From Bacteroidota bacterium (GTDB lineage Bacteria > Bacteroidota > Bacteroidia > Flavobacteriales > Flavobacteriaceae), in assembly GCA_023390775.1 (NCBI GenBank), contig JAEWCF010000008.1, positions 1-28,649 on the forward strand: a stretch of 28,649 bases of DNA, in the 5' to 3' direction. The position numbers and the translations under genes are program-made. The notes below the pieces were generated by a model, which had not been told where the DNA came from, made no database searches, and was given only the letters and a program-made list of their open reading frames with translations. Below, piece by piece: positions 14,376 to 22,635 of the stretch (within the stretch, counting starts at the first letter, position 1; each line of letters starts with the position of its first letter).

Positions 14376-14450
14376 GGTGAATGACCGGGTTCGAACCGGC
14401 GACCCCCAGAACCACAATCTGGTGCTCTAACCAACTGAGCTACAATCACC
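14376..14450 (-). tRNA. tRNA-His (anticodon GTG)
   Basis: The full cloverleaf can be drawn: the acceptor GGTGATTG/CATTCACC includes the extra G-1:C73 pair typical of tRNA-His. The D arm is GCTC...GAGC, the anticodon arm CCAGA-TTGTGGT-TCTGG has anticodon GTG, and the T arm is GCCGG-TTCGAAC-CCGGT. CCA is not encoded. One acceptor position (5-68) is a T-T mismatch. It has a consensus promoter and its own terminator. Confidence 0.95.
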
Positions 14451-14465
14451 GTTTTAATTCGGGTG

Positions 14466-14495
14466 CAAATATATTGCAAAAGTTTTCCAATGCAA
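14466..14495 (-). promoter_or_regulatory. Promoter of tRNA-His
   Basis: On the minus strand, TTG (complement of 14493-14495), a 19-bp spacer and a perfect TATATTTG (complement of 14466-14473). It is the same arrangement, including the spacer length and the TATATTTG box, as the SRP RNA promoter. Confidence 0.8.
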
Positions 14496-14513
14496 AGGGA
14501 AACGGGCAAAAAA

Positions 14514-15230
14514 TTAGATGAGGTCGGTCAACCTGCTGACGGCCACGGGGCGTTCGGCGGTGAAGCCCTCTGCATACTCGGTACCGATGAGCCTCCCAAG
14601 GTCCTGTGCACGATAACGGATGCTGTCCAGGAAGTTGCGGGTCGCGATGGGGGTCACGGGTTCATCTGATCCCGGCTTGTAAAACTGTGAATCGTAGGCC
14701 ATGATCGCCTCTATTTTCTTTTCGATGAAATCCGAAATGTCAACGACCACGTCGGGCTCGATGTTTTTCCATTGAATGTAATGGTAAACCACGGCGGGCC
14801 TCCAGGCCTCCTGCTCCCGGCCATCCATCACGGTCCCGATTTTGCGCAACCCCGACAAAAAGCATGCATCGGACACGAGCCTGCTTCCTTTTCCGTGGTC
14901 GATGTGGCGGTCGTCGACGGCGTTGCAGATAACCATCTCCGGACAATACTTCCGGATCATTTGAATAATTTGCAACTGGTGTGATTCGTCGTTGATGAGA
15001 AATCCGTCCCGCATCCGCAGATTTTCCCGAACCGCAACGCCGAGCAAACGGGCCGAGCGCGCCGCCTCCGAATCCCGAATCTCGGCACTGCCGCGGGTAC
15101 CGAGTTCGCCGCGGGTCAGGTCCACGATCCCGACCTTTTTGCCGGCCGCGATTTCCTTGGCGAGTGTGCCGCCGCAACCCAGTTCCACATCGTCCGGATG
15201 CGCGCCGAAGGCCAAAATGTCAAGTTTCAT
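14514..15230 (-). CDS. bshB1: Bacillithiol biosynthesis deacetylase BshB1
   Basis: A zinc-dependent N-deacetylase of the LmbE family (238 residues). It converts GlcNAc-malate to GlcN-malate, the second step of bacillithiol synthesis. Zinc ligands and the catalytic Asp are in GAHPDDVELGCGG (His11, Asp13, Asp14), and the second histidine block is DDRHIDHGKG (109-112). TRGELGTRGS (39-48) is the usual substrate loop. The length and the YDSQFYKPGSDEPVT region fit the BshB1 group. It is the last gene of a three-gene overlapping operon; its ATG overlaps the TGA of menF (ATGA). BshA and BshC are not in the window. Cytoplasmic. Confidence 0.9.
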   Translation of the reverse strand: MKLDILAFGAHPDDVELGCGGTLAKEIAAGKKVGIVDLTRGELGTRGSAEIRDSEAARSARLLGVAVRENLRMRDGFLINDESHQLQIIQMIRKYCPEMVICNAVDDRHIDHGKGSRLVSDACFLSGLRKIGTVMDGREQEAWRPAVVYHYIQWKNIEPDVVVDISDFIEKKIEAIMAYDSQFYKPGSDEPVTPIATRNFLDSIRYRAQDLGRLIGTEYAEGFTAERPVAVSRLTDLI

Positions 15231-16237
15231 AATATCGACTTTATCGTTTTTGATTTATTAACCGTTTCTTCAAATTCCCGTGACGGGTCGCTCCCCTGGT
15301 TGATCCCACAACCCATGAAAAGCCTTGCGGTACCGTCCGCCCATCTCATGCACCGCAGGTTCACATAGAGATCCGTTTTGCCCGGAGAAAGAATTCCAAG
15401 ATAACCGCTGTAATATTCGCGGTCGTAACCCTCATTTTCCACGATAAACGACTTTGCGGCCGATGGCGGGATCCCGCAAACTGCGGGAGTGGGATGAAGC
15501 GCCCTGACGAGGTCGGCAGCCGAAAAGCCCGGTTTCAGCACGCCCGAAAGTTCGGTCTTGAGATGGACGATGCTTCCGGCCTGCGCCGTCAGGGGCCCGT
15601 GTTGCCCAATTTCGGAGGCCATTGGCCTGAGCTTTTCAAAAATATAATCGGTAACGTAACGCTGTTCGGCCTTCTCCTTCTCGCCCCAAACGTAATGTCC
15701 TGAAGGATGGAGCGGCATCGTCCCCGCAAGGGCCATCGTATAAAAATCAGGACCCACCGCGCGCAAAAGCCTCTCGGGGGTTGCGCCCATCCACAAACCC
15801 GAATGCGGGTGATACCAGCAGTATCGGAACGCGGACGGATACGTGCGGACCATCCGCGAGAAAGCCGCCAGGATGAAACTTGCCGGGTACCGGAATTCCT
15901 CAATGCGCGATACGACCACTTTGCGCAGTTTGCCCGCTTCGATTTCGGCGAGCGCTTTTTGCACAAGTATTGTGAACCGTCCGGCATCCGGACTTTCGTG
16001 ACCTTCGAACTCGGTGGGTATTACGGGCAATTCGGCATGGAAAACATCATCGGCATCAAAGGCAATGGTCAATAATTCCCCATCGCCAAAGGGAGCGAAA
16101 ACGAACTCGCAATCGGCAGGTCTGCCGGAGGAAAATATGCCTTTGACAACCCTCGAACCAGGTTCGGCATAAAGCGCGAAGGGAATCTTGGCGTCCAGCC
16201 TTGATCGGGCCTGCGCCGAAAAATCAGCGGGGTTCAT
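15227..16237 (-). CDS. menF: Isochorismate synthase (menaquinone pathway)
   Basis: This chorismate-binding enzyme of 336 residues isomerises chorismate to isochorismate. The family blocks appear in order: RKVVVSR with the general-base Lys106, GATPE with general-acid Glu155, LAGT (170-173), KEKAEQ, HLKTELSG, ALHPTPAVCG (246-255), ENEGYDREYYSGYLG, NLRCM and the C-terminal GCGINQGSDPSREFEE metal-binding segment. It lacks the lyase-specific features of salicylate synthases as far as I can see. The preceding menI gene overlaps it by 14 bp, which supports menaquinone rather than siderophore use. The short N-terminal region before residue 80 is typical of Bacteroidota MenF. Confidence 0.88.
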   Translation of the reverse strand: MNPADFSAQARSRLDAKIPFALYAEPGSRVVKGIFSSGRPADCEFVFAPFGDGELLTIAFDADDVFHAELPVIPTEFEGHESPDAGRFTILVQKALAEIEAGKLRKVVVSRIEEFRYPASFILAAFSRMVRTYPSAFRYCWYHPHSGLWMGATPERLLRAVGPDFYTMALAGTMPLHPSGHYVWGEKEKAEQRYVTDYIFEKLRPMASEIGQHGPLTAQAGSIVHLKTELSGVLKPGFSAADLVRALHPTPAVCGIPPSAAKSFIVENEGYDREYYSGYLGILSPGKTDLYVNLRCMRWADGTARLFMGCGINQGSDPSREFEETVNKSKTIKSIL

Positions 16238-16667
16238 CTTCCCGGATTTGGCGTTCCATGACGATATTGGTGAGTTTGCAAAGCGTCACGAGTTTTTGCT
16301 GCTCGTCCACGATCCTTATTTCCCACAAGTGCAACGTCCTGCCTTTGTGCACGATGCGTGCGGTTGCGGTCACCATTCCTTCGCGTTTGGCCCTGAGGTG
16401 GTTGGCGGTGATCTCGATTCCCCGGATCTCGTATTTCGTGGCATCGACAAACATCATCGAGGCCGCACTGCCTACACTTTCGGCTAATGCCGCAGAAGCG
16501 CCGCCGTGCAGTAGCCCCATGGGTTGGTGCACCCGGGGTGTAACCGGCATGACCGCCGTAAGGAAGTCTTCGCCTGCATCGATGTACCGGATTTCAAGCG
16601 TCCGCATCAGCGTATCCTGCGTCCAACCGTTGCAACGCTCCAGCATTTTATCCCTGTCGAAGGTCAT
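16224..16667 (-). CDS. menI: Hotdog thioesterase, probable DHNA-CoA hydrolase
   Basis: A PaaI-type hotdog protein of 147 residues, expected to hydrolyse 1,4-dihydroxy-2-naphthoyl-CoA in menaquinone synthesis. It aligns along its length with what I recall of E. coli YdiI/MenI: QPMGLLHGGASAALAESVGS places Glu63 at the catalytic glutamate of YdiI, and GIEITANHLRAKREG follows as in that enzyme. It is the first gene of the menI-menF-bshB1 operon and overlaps menF by 14 bp. A possible TATCTTTA box lies just upstream on the minus strand. A general acyl-CoA thioesterase role cannot be excluded. Confidence 0.78.
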   Translation of the reverse strand: MTFDRDKMLERCNGWTQDTLMRTLEIRYIDAGEDFLTAVMPVTPRVHQPMGLLHGGASAALAESVGSAASMMFVDATKYEIRGIEITANHLRAKREGMVTATARIVHKGRTLHLWEIRIVDEQQKLVTLCKLTNIVMERQIREDEPR

Positions 16668-16704
16668 TTTAAAGATTTTTGTAAAGATAAGGAGAAGCGG
16701 TCAT

Positions 16705-17031
16705 CTATCAGCTATCAGCTATCAGCCGTCAGCTTTCAGTTTTGTTGCAGACAACCCGGATGTGTGCGGTTCCGGGCAACCTTAAAGACTTTACAACTTT
16801 CAACTAAATCAGCAGTCAGCTATCAGATATCAACTATCAACTGTCAGTTTGAATGGAGCAAAATTAAAGACTATGCTTTAAATCATGAATTGCGGAACTG
16901 GAACTGATGATTCGGTAATATTCATCCACATACAAGTTCCAAGAGTCTGCCGATTCATCGATTTGAGTCCCCGGCCGCTCCGTTAGACGTTCGTCATTGG
17001 ACGTTCGTCATTCGTCATTCGTCATTCACCA
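16705..17031. repeat. Heptamer arrays in the gene-free interval 16668-17060
   Basis: CTATCAG three times, then CCGTCAG and CTTTCAG, fill 16705-16739. CAGTCAG, CTATCAG, ATATCAA, CTATCAA, CTGTCAG fill 16813-16847. TTCGTCA units (with one TTGGACG) fill 16990-17024. All have period 7. One core element lies in reverse orientation. Nothing gene-like is visible here. Confidence 0.82.
16736..16763 (-). repeat. 28-bp core repeat, copy 7, inverted
   Basis: The reverse complement reads ACATCCGGGTTGTCTGCAAC plus AAAACTGA, matching copy 6 at about 24 of 28 positions. Its flanking heptamers (CTATCAG, complement CTGATAG) are inverted too, so the core and array orientations stay linked. Confidence 0.7.
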
Positions 17032-17039
17032 TAATTCTT

Positions 17040-17047
17040 TACATTTG
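17040..17047 (+). promoter_or_regulatory. -7 promoter box TACATTTG of the beta-helix lipoprotein gene
   Basis: A perfect TAnnTTTG, 13 bp before the ATG at 17061. No TTG box at the usual spacing; the upstream position is occupied by the TTCGTCA array. Confidence 0.55.
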
Positions 17048-17060
17048 AAAAAAATCCCCT

Positions 17061-18590
17061 ATGCGCAATTTCTGGCTGCTGCTTTCGGTCATTTTCGTGA
17101 TGATCACCTCGTGCCGAAAAGACTTTGAATTTGAACCCTCTACCGGCGACCTCCGCTTCTCGCGCGATACGGTTTACCTGGACACGGTGTTTACCAACAT
17201 CGGTTCGAGCACCTACACGCTCAAGGTCTACAACCGCAGCGACAAGGATATCGAAATTCCGCAGATCCAGTTGGGCCGCGGCCTGGATTCCAAATACCGC
17301 ATGACCATCGACGGGATGACCGGCAATAACAACCGCATTTTCAACAATGTCGAGTTGCTGGCCAACGACAGCCTCTATGTCTTTATCGAGGTCACGGCCG
17401 ATGTCGCCTCGGCCAACCCGACCGATTTCCTGTACACCGACCAAATTCTTTTCGATGTCGGGTCAAGACAGCAAAAAGTGGAACTCGTGACCCTGATCCA
17501 GGACGCGGTTTTCCTGTACCCCCAGCGGTTTTCCGATGGCACGACTGAGACGCTGACCCTGGGCGAGGACGAGATTTACGGTTTTTTTCTTGACGATGCA
17601 GATCCCGTCAACGGCAACGAGTATCATTTCACAAATGAAAAACCCTATGTGATTTACGGTTATGCAGCAGTGGCATCGGGTAAGACACTGAACATCGATC
17701 CCGGAGCGCGCGTGCATTTCCACGATGGCTCGGGGCTGATCGTAGCCGAGGGCGGTTCCATCCAGGCCATCGGCGATTACTCGGCGAATCCCGAACTGCA
17801 GGAAAACGAGATCATTTTTGAAGGCGACCGGCTCGAACCGATGTTCTCCGATGTCGCGGGGCAATGGGGTGCGATCTGGCTCACACCGGGCGCCGCGGCG
17901 AGCAGTTTCCATCACGTCACGATCAAGAACGGCGTGATAGGGCTTTACATACAGGCAAATACGGGTATTGTCGACATCCGTAACAGCAAGATTTTCGATC
18001 ATTCCAACTTCGGCATACTCGCCCAAACGGCCAACATCTATGGTGAGAACGTCGTGATCAATTCGGCCGGGCAGGCCACTCTTGCCTGTACGCTAGGCGG
18101 ATCGTATGAATTCCGGCATTCGACGTTCAACAACAACTGGTCGAGTTCGCGGCAGGTAGCGCTATTGCTCAACAATTATTTTGAGATCGACAACGTCCAG
18201 ACCGCCTACGACCTGACCAAAGCCGACTTTTTCAATTGCATCATTTACGGTTCCAACCAGGTGGAATTCATTGCCGACAAGGCCGATACCGATGAGGCCT
18301 TCAACTTCACGCTGCGCAATGTCCTGCTGCGCTTCAACAGCTCGAGCCCGGACATCGCAACGCATCCGCTTTACCAGTTCACCGACGGCGTGCATTATGT
18401 CAACGTCATCCGCAACCAGAACCCGCGTTTTTACGACATCCAGCGCAACAAACTCAACATCGACGAGGAATCCCCGGCCTATCAGCAGGGCGATGCGGCA
18501 TACATGGTTCCGTTGGATATCACCGGGGCGACGCGCATCACACCTCCGGATATGGGGGCGTACAAGGCGGCCGCGTTCCCGGAGGATTAA
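17061..18590 (+). CDS. Beta-helix-type surface lipoprotein, unknown function
   Basis: The protein has 509 residues. MRNFWLLLSVIFVMITSC is a lipoprotein signal with Cys18. Residues 20-150 or so look like an Ig-like beta domain (RFSRDTVYLDTVFTNIGSSTYTLKVYN), similar to domains that precede repeats in other Bacteroidota lipoproteins. The remainder has the irregular short-strand pattern of a right-handed parallel beta-helix, with Asn-rich turns and recurrent segments such as GVIGLYIQANTGIVDIRNSKIFDHSNFGILAQ and GENVVINSAG. No catalytic residues stand out, so carbohydrate binding or a structural role is as likely as a lyase activity. Expected on the outer membrane. Confidence 0.75.
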   Translation: MRNFWLLLSVIFVMITSCRKDFEFEPSTGDLRFSRDTVYLDTVFTNIGSSTYTLKVYNRSDKDIEIPQIQLGRGLDSKYRMTIDGMTGNNNRIFNNVELLANDSLYVFIEVTADVASANPTDFLYTDQILFDVGSRQQKVELVTLIQDAVFLYPQRFSDGTTETLTLGEDEIYGFFLDDADPVNGNEYHFTNEKPYVIYGYAAVASGKTLNIDPGARVHFHDGSGLIVAEGGSIQAIGDYSANPELQENEIIFEGDRLEPMFSDVAGQWGAIWLTPGAAASSFHHVTIKNGVIGLYIQANTGIVDIRNSKIFDHSNFGILAQTANIYGENVVINSAGQATLACTLGGSYEFRHSTFNNNWSSSRQVALLLNNYFEIDNVQTAYDLTKADFFNCIIYGSNQVEFIADKADTDEAFNFTLRNVLLRFNSSSPDIATHPLYQFTDGVHYVNVIRNQNPRFYDIQRNKLNIDEESPAYQQGDAAYMVPLDITGATRITPPDMGAYKAAAFPED

Positions 18591-18592
18591 CC

Positions 18593-18737
18593 TGTCAAAT
18601 GTCGAACGTCCAATGTCAAACGGACTAACTCAATCAACATTTGTAATTTGTGTTTAACATTAGTCACCCGACATTTGTCCTGCGACATTTGTCATGCGAC
18701 ATTTGTCATGTGACATTTGTCATGTGACATTCGTCAC
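18593..18737. repeat. Heptamer arrays upstream of purL
   Basis: TGTCAAA, TGTCGAA, CGTCCAA, TGTCAAA fill 18593-18620. A 14-bp unit made of two heptamers, GACATTT GTCATGT and variants, repeats four times at 18670-18725 with a decayed fifth copy to about 18737. The two arms are reverse-complement families. The right arm ends 8 bp before the purL -7 box. Confidence 0.85.
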
Positions 18738-18744
18738 AATTTCC

Positions 18745-18752
18745 TACCTTTG
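18745..18752 (+). promoter_or_regulatory. -7 promoter box TACCTTTG of purL
   Basis: A perfect TAnnTTTG, 20 bp before the ATG at 18773. The nearest TTG lies in the repeat array with a 25-bp spacer, longer than usual. Confidence 0.6.
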
Positions 18753-18772
18753 CGCAACACAACTACTTTCCT

Positions 18773-21700
18773 ATGATCCATTTTTTCGGGGACGAAAAGG
18801 CCGTGGTATTTGCGGTCCAGACAAGCGGGGAACTCTCGCCTGAAGACATCTCAAAACTTAACTGGCTGTTTGGCAACGTACAAAAAATAGAGAAATCCGT
18901 CCTGACGGATTTTTTTGTTGGCCCACGTGCCGCGATGATCACGCCCTGGAGCACCAATGCGGTCGAGATCACGCAAAATATGTGCATCAGCGGCATTGTA
19001 CGCATCGAGGAGTTCAGGCGATGCGGCGAGGACGAGGCCTTCGATCCCATGCTCTTCCAGCGCTATAACCAACTGAATCAGAATATATTTACCATCGACA
19101 TCACCCCCGAGCCCATCCGCGAGATCGGCGACATCGCGGCGTTCAACAAATCCGAAGGGCTTGCCCTTAGCGACGACGAGGTCGAATACCTCGAGCAATT
19201 GTCCGCCAAACTGGACAGGCCGTTGACCGACTCCGAAGTTTTTGGGTTCTCGCAGGTCAATTCGGAGCATTGCCGCCACAAGATTTTCAACGGGACTTTC
19301 GTGATCGACGGCAACGAGATGCCGCAGTCGCTTTTCAAAATGATCAAGCAGACATCTGCCGCCAATCCAAACTCGATCGTATCGGCCTACAAAGATAACG
19401 TCGCCTTTACCAAAGGCCCCGAAGTCGTGCAATTTGCACCCGCGACCGCCGACAAGCCCGACACATACATAGAAAAAACCTTCGAATCGGTCATATCGCT
19501 AAAGGCCGAAACCCACAATTTCCCCACCACCGTGGAGCCTTTCAATGGCGCGGCCACCGGTTCGGGCGGCGAGATACGCGACAGGCTAGCGGGTGGACAG
19601 GGTTCCCTCCCACTCGCCGGTACTGCAGTTTACATGACATCCTATCCGCGTCTGGCAAACAGGCCGTGGGAACAAAACATCGCCCAACGCAACTGGCTTT
19701 ACCAAACTCCTCTGGACATTTTAATTAAGGCCTCGAACGGGGCTTCGGATTTTGGCAACAAGTTCGGGCAACCGCTCATCACGGGTTCGGTGCTCACCTT
19801 CGAACACGCCGAGGAAGGCCGCATGCTGGGTTATGACAAGGTCATCATGCAGGCCGGCGGAATCGGATACGGGAAGCTATCCCAGGCCGTCAAGAAACAA
19901 CCTGCCAAGGGCGACCGCGTTGTGGTTTTGGGTGGCGAAAATTACCGTATCGGGATGGGCGGAGCGGCGGTTTCCAGTGCCGATACCGGCGCGATGGCCA
20001 GCGGAATCGAACTCAACGCGATCCAACGCTCGAACCCCGAGATGCAAAAGCGCGCAGCCAATGCGGTCCGGGGATTGGTGGAAAGCGACAATAACCCGAT
20101 CGTGTCCATACATGACCACGGCGCGGGCGGGCATTTGAACTGCCTGTCGGAATTGGTGGAGGCCACCGGCGGACATATTGACCTGGACAAGCTGCCCGTG
20201 GGCGACCCTACCCTTTCGGCGATGGAGATCATCGGCAACGAATCGCAGGAACGCATGGGACTGGTGATCCGCGGCAGCGACCTCGACACATTGGAGCGAA
20301 TTGCCTCGCGCGAGCGTGCGCCCATGTACGACGTGGGCGAGGTGGCCGACGATCACCGATTCAAGTTCGAATCAGGGTGCACGGGACAGAAACCGATGGA
20401 CCTTGACCTGGGCGACATGTTTGGCAGTTCTCCTAAAACGGTCATGGCCGATGTGCGGATATCACGCGAATACGAAACGCCTTCCTATTCGGTCCAAAAT
20501 ATCCCTGAATACCTCGAAAACGTCCTCCGTCTGGAATCGGTGGCGTGCAAGGACTGGCTCACCAACAAGGTGGACCGATGCGTAGGCGGGCGCGTAGCCA
20601 AACAGCAGTGCGCGGGGCCGATCCAGCTTCCGCTCAATAACGTGGGCGTGATGGCGCTCGATTACAAGGGCAGGCATGGAATTGCAACCTCAATCGGGCA
20701 TTCGCCGCTGACGGCGCTTGTGGACCCGGCCGCGGGAAGCCGCAACGCCATTGCCGAGGCGCTGACCAACATCGTCTTCGCGCCGCTTTCCGAAGGATTG
20801 AAATCGGTGTCGCTCTCGGCAAACTGGATGTGGCCGTGCAAGAATGAGGGCGAGGATGCGCGTCTCTACGAAGCGGTCAAGGCGTGCGCCGATTTTGTCA
20901 TTGCGCTGGGCATCAATATCCCAACCGGCAAGGATTCACTGTCGATGAAACAGAAATACCCCGACGGCGAGGTGATTTCGCCGGGAACGGTGATCATCTC
21001 GGCTGCCGGGCATTGCGACAACATACGCAAAGTGGTCGAACCCGTTGCCAAACGTGGCGGCGGCGATCTGTACCATATCGATTTTTCGGGCAACCGGCCA
21101 TCGCTTGGCGGGTCGGCGCTGATGCAGACCCTAAACGCGGTAGGCATCCAGGTCCCGGACATTGCCGACGCACAATATTTCGCCAACGCTTTTGATGCGG
21201 TGCAACGACTCATCCGTGAGGGACGAATCACCGCAGGGCACGACGTGGGCAGCGGCGGTTTGATTACCACCCTGCTTGAAACGCTTTTTGCCGATAACGG
21301 CCTCGGTGCGGATATGGACCTGACTTCGCTTGGATCGGATGCGGTTGCGTCCTTGTTTGCCGAGAATGCGGCCATCGTTTTGCAGATGCACAATGATGCG
21401 GCCGAGCAATTAATTTCAACCGGAATCAGGGTTGCGAAAATCGGCACGCTGAACGATTCGGGCGAACTTAAAATTACTTCGGGCAAGACAAAATTCATTT
21501 TTTCCGTACCGGAGATGCGCGACACCTGGTTCAGCACCTCGTACCTGCTCGATCAAAAGCAATCAGGTGAACAGAAGGCGCGCGAGCGGTTCGAGAATTT
21601 CAAAAAGCAGCCGCTACGGTTTGCGTTCCCAAGTAATTTTGATGGCAAGTTGCCTGTAGAGGGACGCAACAGGCCTAAGGCGGCGATCCTGCGCGAAAAG

Positions 21701-22420
21701 GGTTCCAACTCCGAACGCGAGATGGCGCACGCGATGCACCTGGCCGGCTTCGAGGTCCGCGACGTCCACATGACCGATTTGATCTCCGGCCGTGAAACGC
21801 TCGAGGACATATCTTTCATCGGCGCGGTGGGCGGATTCTCTAATTCGGATGTTTTGGGTTCGGCCAAGGGCTGGGCGGGCGCCTTCCTGTATAACGAAAG
21901 GGCACGTACCTCACTGGAAAACTTTTTCGCGCGTCCCGACACGCTGTCCGTTGGCATTTGCAACGGCTGCCAGCTATTCGTCGAACTCGGCCTGATCAAC
22001 CCCGATCACGGCAAAAAGCCGCGGATGCTGCACAACCAGAGTGGGAAGCACGAGAGCGGTTTCACTTCGGTAAGGATCGGCGAGAACAAATCGGTGATGC
22101 TGTCATCGCTGGCAGGAAGCACGCTCGGCGTCTGGATCTCTCACGGCGAGGGCCGCTTTGACCTTCCGTATGACGAGAGCCGCTACGACATCGTGGCGAA
22201 ATATGCCTATGAGGGATATCCGGCAAACCCCAACGGTTCGCATTTTGACGTCGCCATGATGGCCGATTCGACCGGCCGTCATCTGGTGATGATGCCGCAC
22301 ATCGAGCGCTCGATCTTCCCGTGGAACTGGGCCTATTATCCCGACGGGCGCGCGGACGAGGTTTCGCCGTGGATCGAGGCGTTTGTCAATGCGAGGAAGT
22401 GGGTGGAGGAACGGTTATGA
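18773..22420 (+). CDS. purL: Phosphoribosylformylglycinamidine synthase (PurL, single chain)
   Basis: The fourth step of purine synthesis: it makes FGAM from FGAR, glutamine and ATP. This is the long one-chain form of 1215 residues. It has an N-terminal PurS-like region, the SEHCRHKIFNG segment at about 163-173, the first synthetase core with KAETHNFPTTVEPFNGAATGSGGEIRD, a second AIRS-like half, and a C-terminal glutamine amidotransferase. The latter has catalytic Cys1063 (GICNGCQ) and the His1176/Glu1178 pair in MMPHIERS. All key residues are present. Cytoplasmic. A TACCTTTG box 20 bp upstream marks its promoter. No purine riboswitch was seen. Its last codon and stop are the first unit of a heptamer array. 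Confidence 0.96.
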   Translation: MIHFFGDEKAVVFAVQTSGELSPEDISKLNWLFGNVQKIEKSVLTDFFVGPRAAMITPWSTNAVEITQNMCISGIVRIEEFRRCGEDEAFDPMLFQRYNQLNQNIFTIDITPEPIREIGDIAAFNKSEGLALSDDEVEYLEQLSAKLDRPLTDSEVFGFSQVNSEHCRHKIFNGTFVIDGNEMPQSLFKMIKQTSAANPNSIVSAYKDNVAFTKGPEVVQFAPATADKPDTYIEKTFESVISLKAETHNFPTTVEPFNGAATGSGGEIRDRLAGGQGSLPLAGTAVYMTSYPRLANRPWEQNIAQRNWLYQTPLDILIKASNGASDFGNKFGQPLITGSVLTFEHAEEGRMLGYDKVIMQAGGIGYGKLSQAVKKQPAKGDRVVVLGGENYRIGMGGAAVSSADTGAMASGIELNAIQRSNPEMQKRAANAVRGLVESDNNPIVSIHDHGAGGHLNCLSELVEATGGHIDLDKLPVGDPTLSAMEIIGNESQERMGLVIRGSDLDTLERIASRERAPMYDVGEVADDHRFKFESGCTGQKPMDLDLGDMFGSSPKTVMADVRISREYETPSYSVQNIPEYLENVLRLESVACKDWLTNKVDRCVGGRVAKQQCAGPIQLPLNNVGVMALDYKGRHGIATSIGHSPLTALVDPAAGSRNAIAEALTNIVFAPLSEGLKSVSLSANWMWPCKNEGEDARLYEAVKACADFVIALGINIPTGKDSLSMKQKYPDGEVISPGTVIISAAGHCDNIRKVVEPVAKRGGGDLYHIDFSGNRPSLGGSALMQTLNAVGIQVPDIADAQYFANAFDAVQRLIREGRITAGHDVGSGGLITTLLETLFADNGLGADMDLTSLGSDAVASLFAENAAIVLQMHNDAAEQLISTGIRVAKIGTLNDSGELKITSGKTKFIFSVPEMRDTWFSTSYLLDQKQSGEQKARERFENFKKQPLRFAFPSNFDGKLPVEGRNRPKAAILREKGSNSEREMAHAMHLAGFEVRDVHMTDLISGRETLEDISFIGAVGGFSNSDVLGSAKGWAGAFLYNERARTSLENFFARPDTLSVGICNGCQLFVELGLINPDHGKKPRMLHNQSGKHESGFTSVRIGENKSVMLSSLAGSTLGVWISHGEGRFDLPYDESRYDIVAKYAYEGYPANPNGSHFDVAMMADSTGRHLVMMPHIERSIFPWNWAYYPDGRADEVSPWIEAFVNARKWVEERL

Positions 22421-22542
22421 GTTATGGGTTATGGGTTATGCGATATGGGATTTGGGTTTTGGGTTTTGGTTTCTGCGTAATGGGTAATCGATAGTTTATT
22501 ACTTGGGAACTCAATACTCAATGCTCAGAACTCATAACTCAA
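22414..22542. repeat. Heptamer arrays seeded at the purL stop codon
   Basis: Eleven heptamers run from 22414 to 22490: GTTATGA, GTTATGG, GTTATGG, GTTATGC, GATATGG, GATTTGG, GTTTTGG, GTTTTGG, TTTCTGC, GTAATGG, GTAATCG. The first includes the TTA codon and TGA stop of purL. At 22508-22542, AACTCAA, TACTCAA, TGCTCAG, AACTCAT, AACTCAA are complementary to that family. Confidence 0.85.
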
Positions 22543-22568
22543 AACCGCGTTAGGGATAGCAGCGGCAC

Positions 22569-22602
22569 AAAAAAACCGCCTGCTTTTCGCAGGCGGTTTT
22601 TT
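22569..22602. terminator. Bidirectional terminator between purL and the phosphatase gene
   Basis: CCGCCTGC-TTTTC-GCAGGCGG (22576-22596), flanked by seven A and six T, works on both strands. It should end transcripts from purL and from the converging LTA-synthase/phosphatase operon. Confidence 0.92.
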
Positions 22603-22635
22603 GTACAGCGGATAGCCCGGGCCGAAGGCAACGCC

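Noticed and set aside
14376..14450. Integration site for a mobile element at tRNA-His
   Set aside because: No repeated tRNA 3' end and no integrase are visible on either side within the window.
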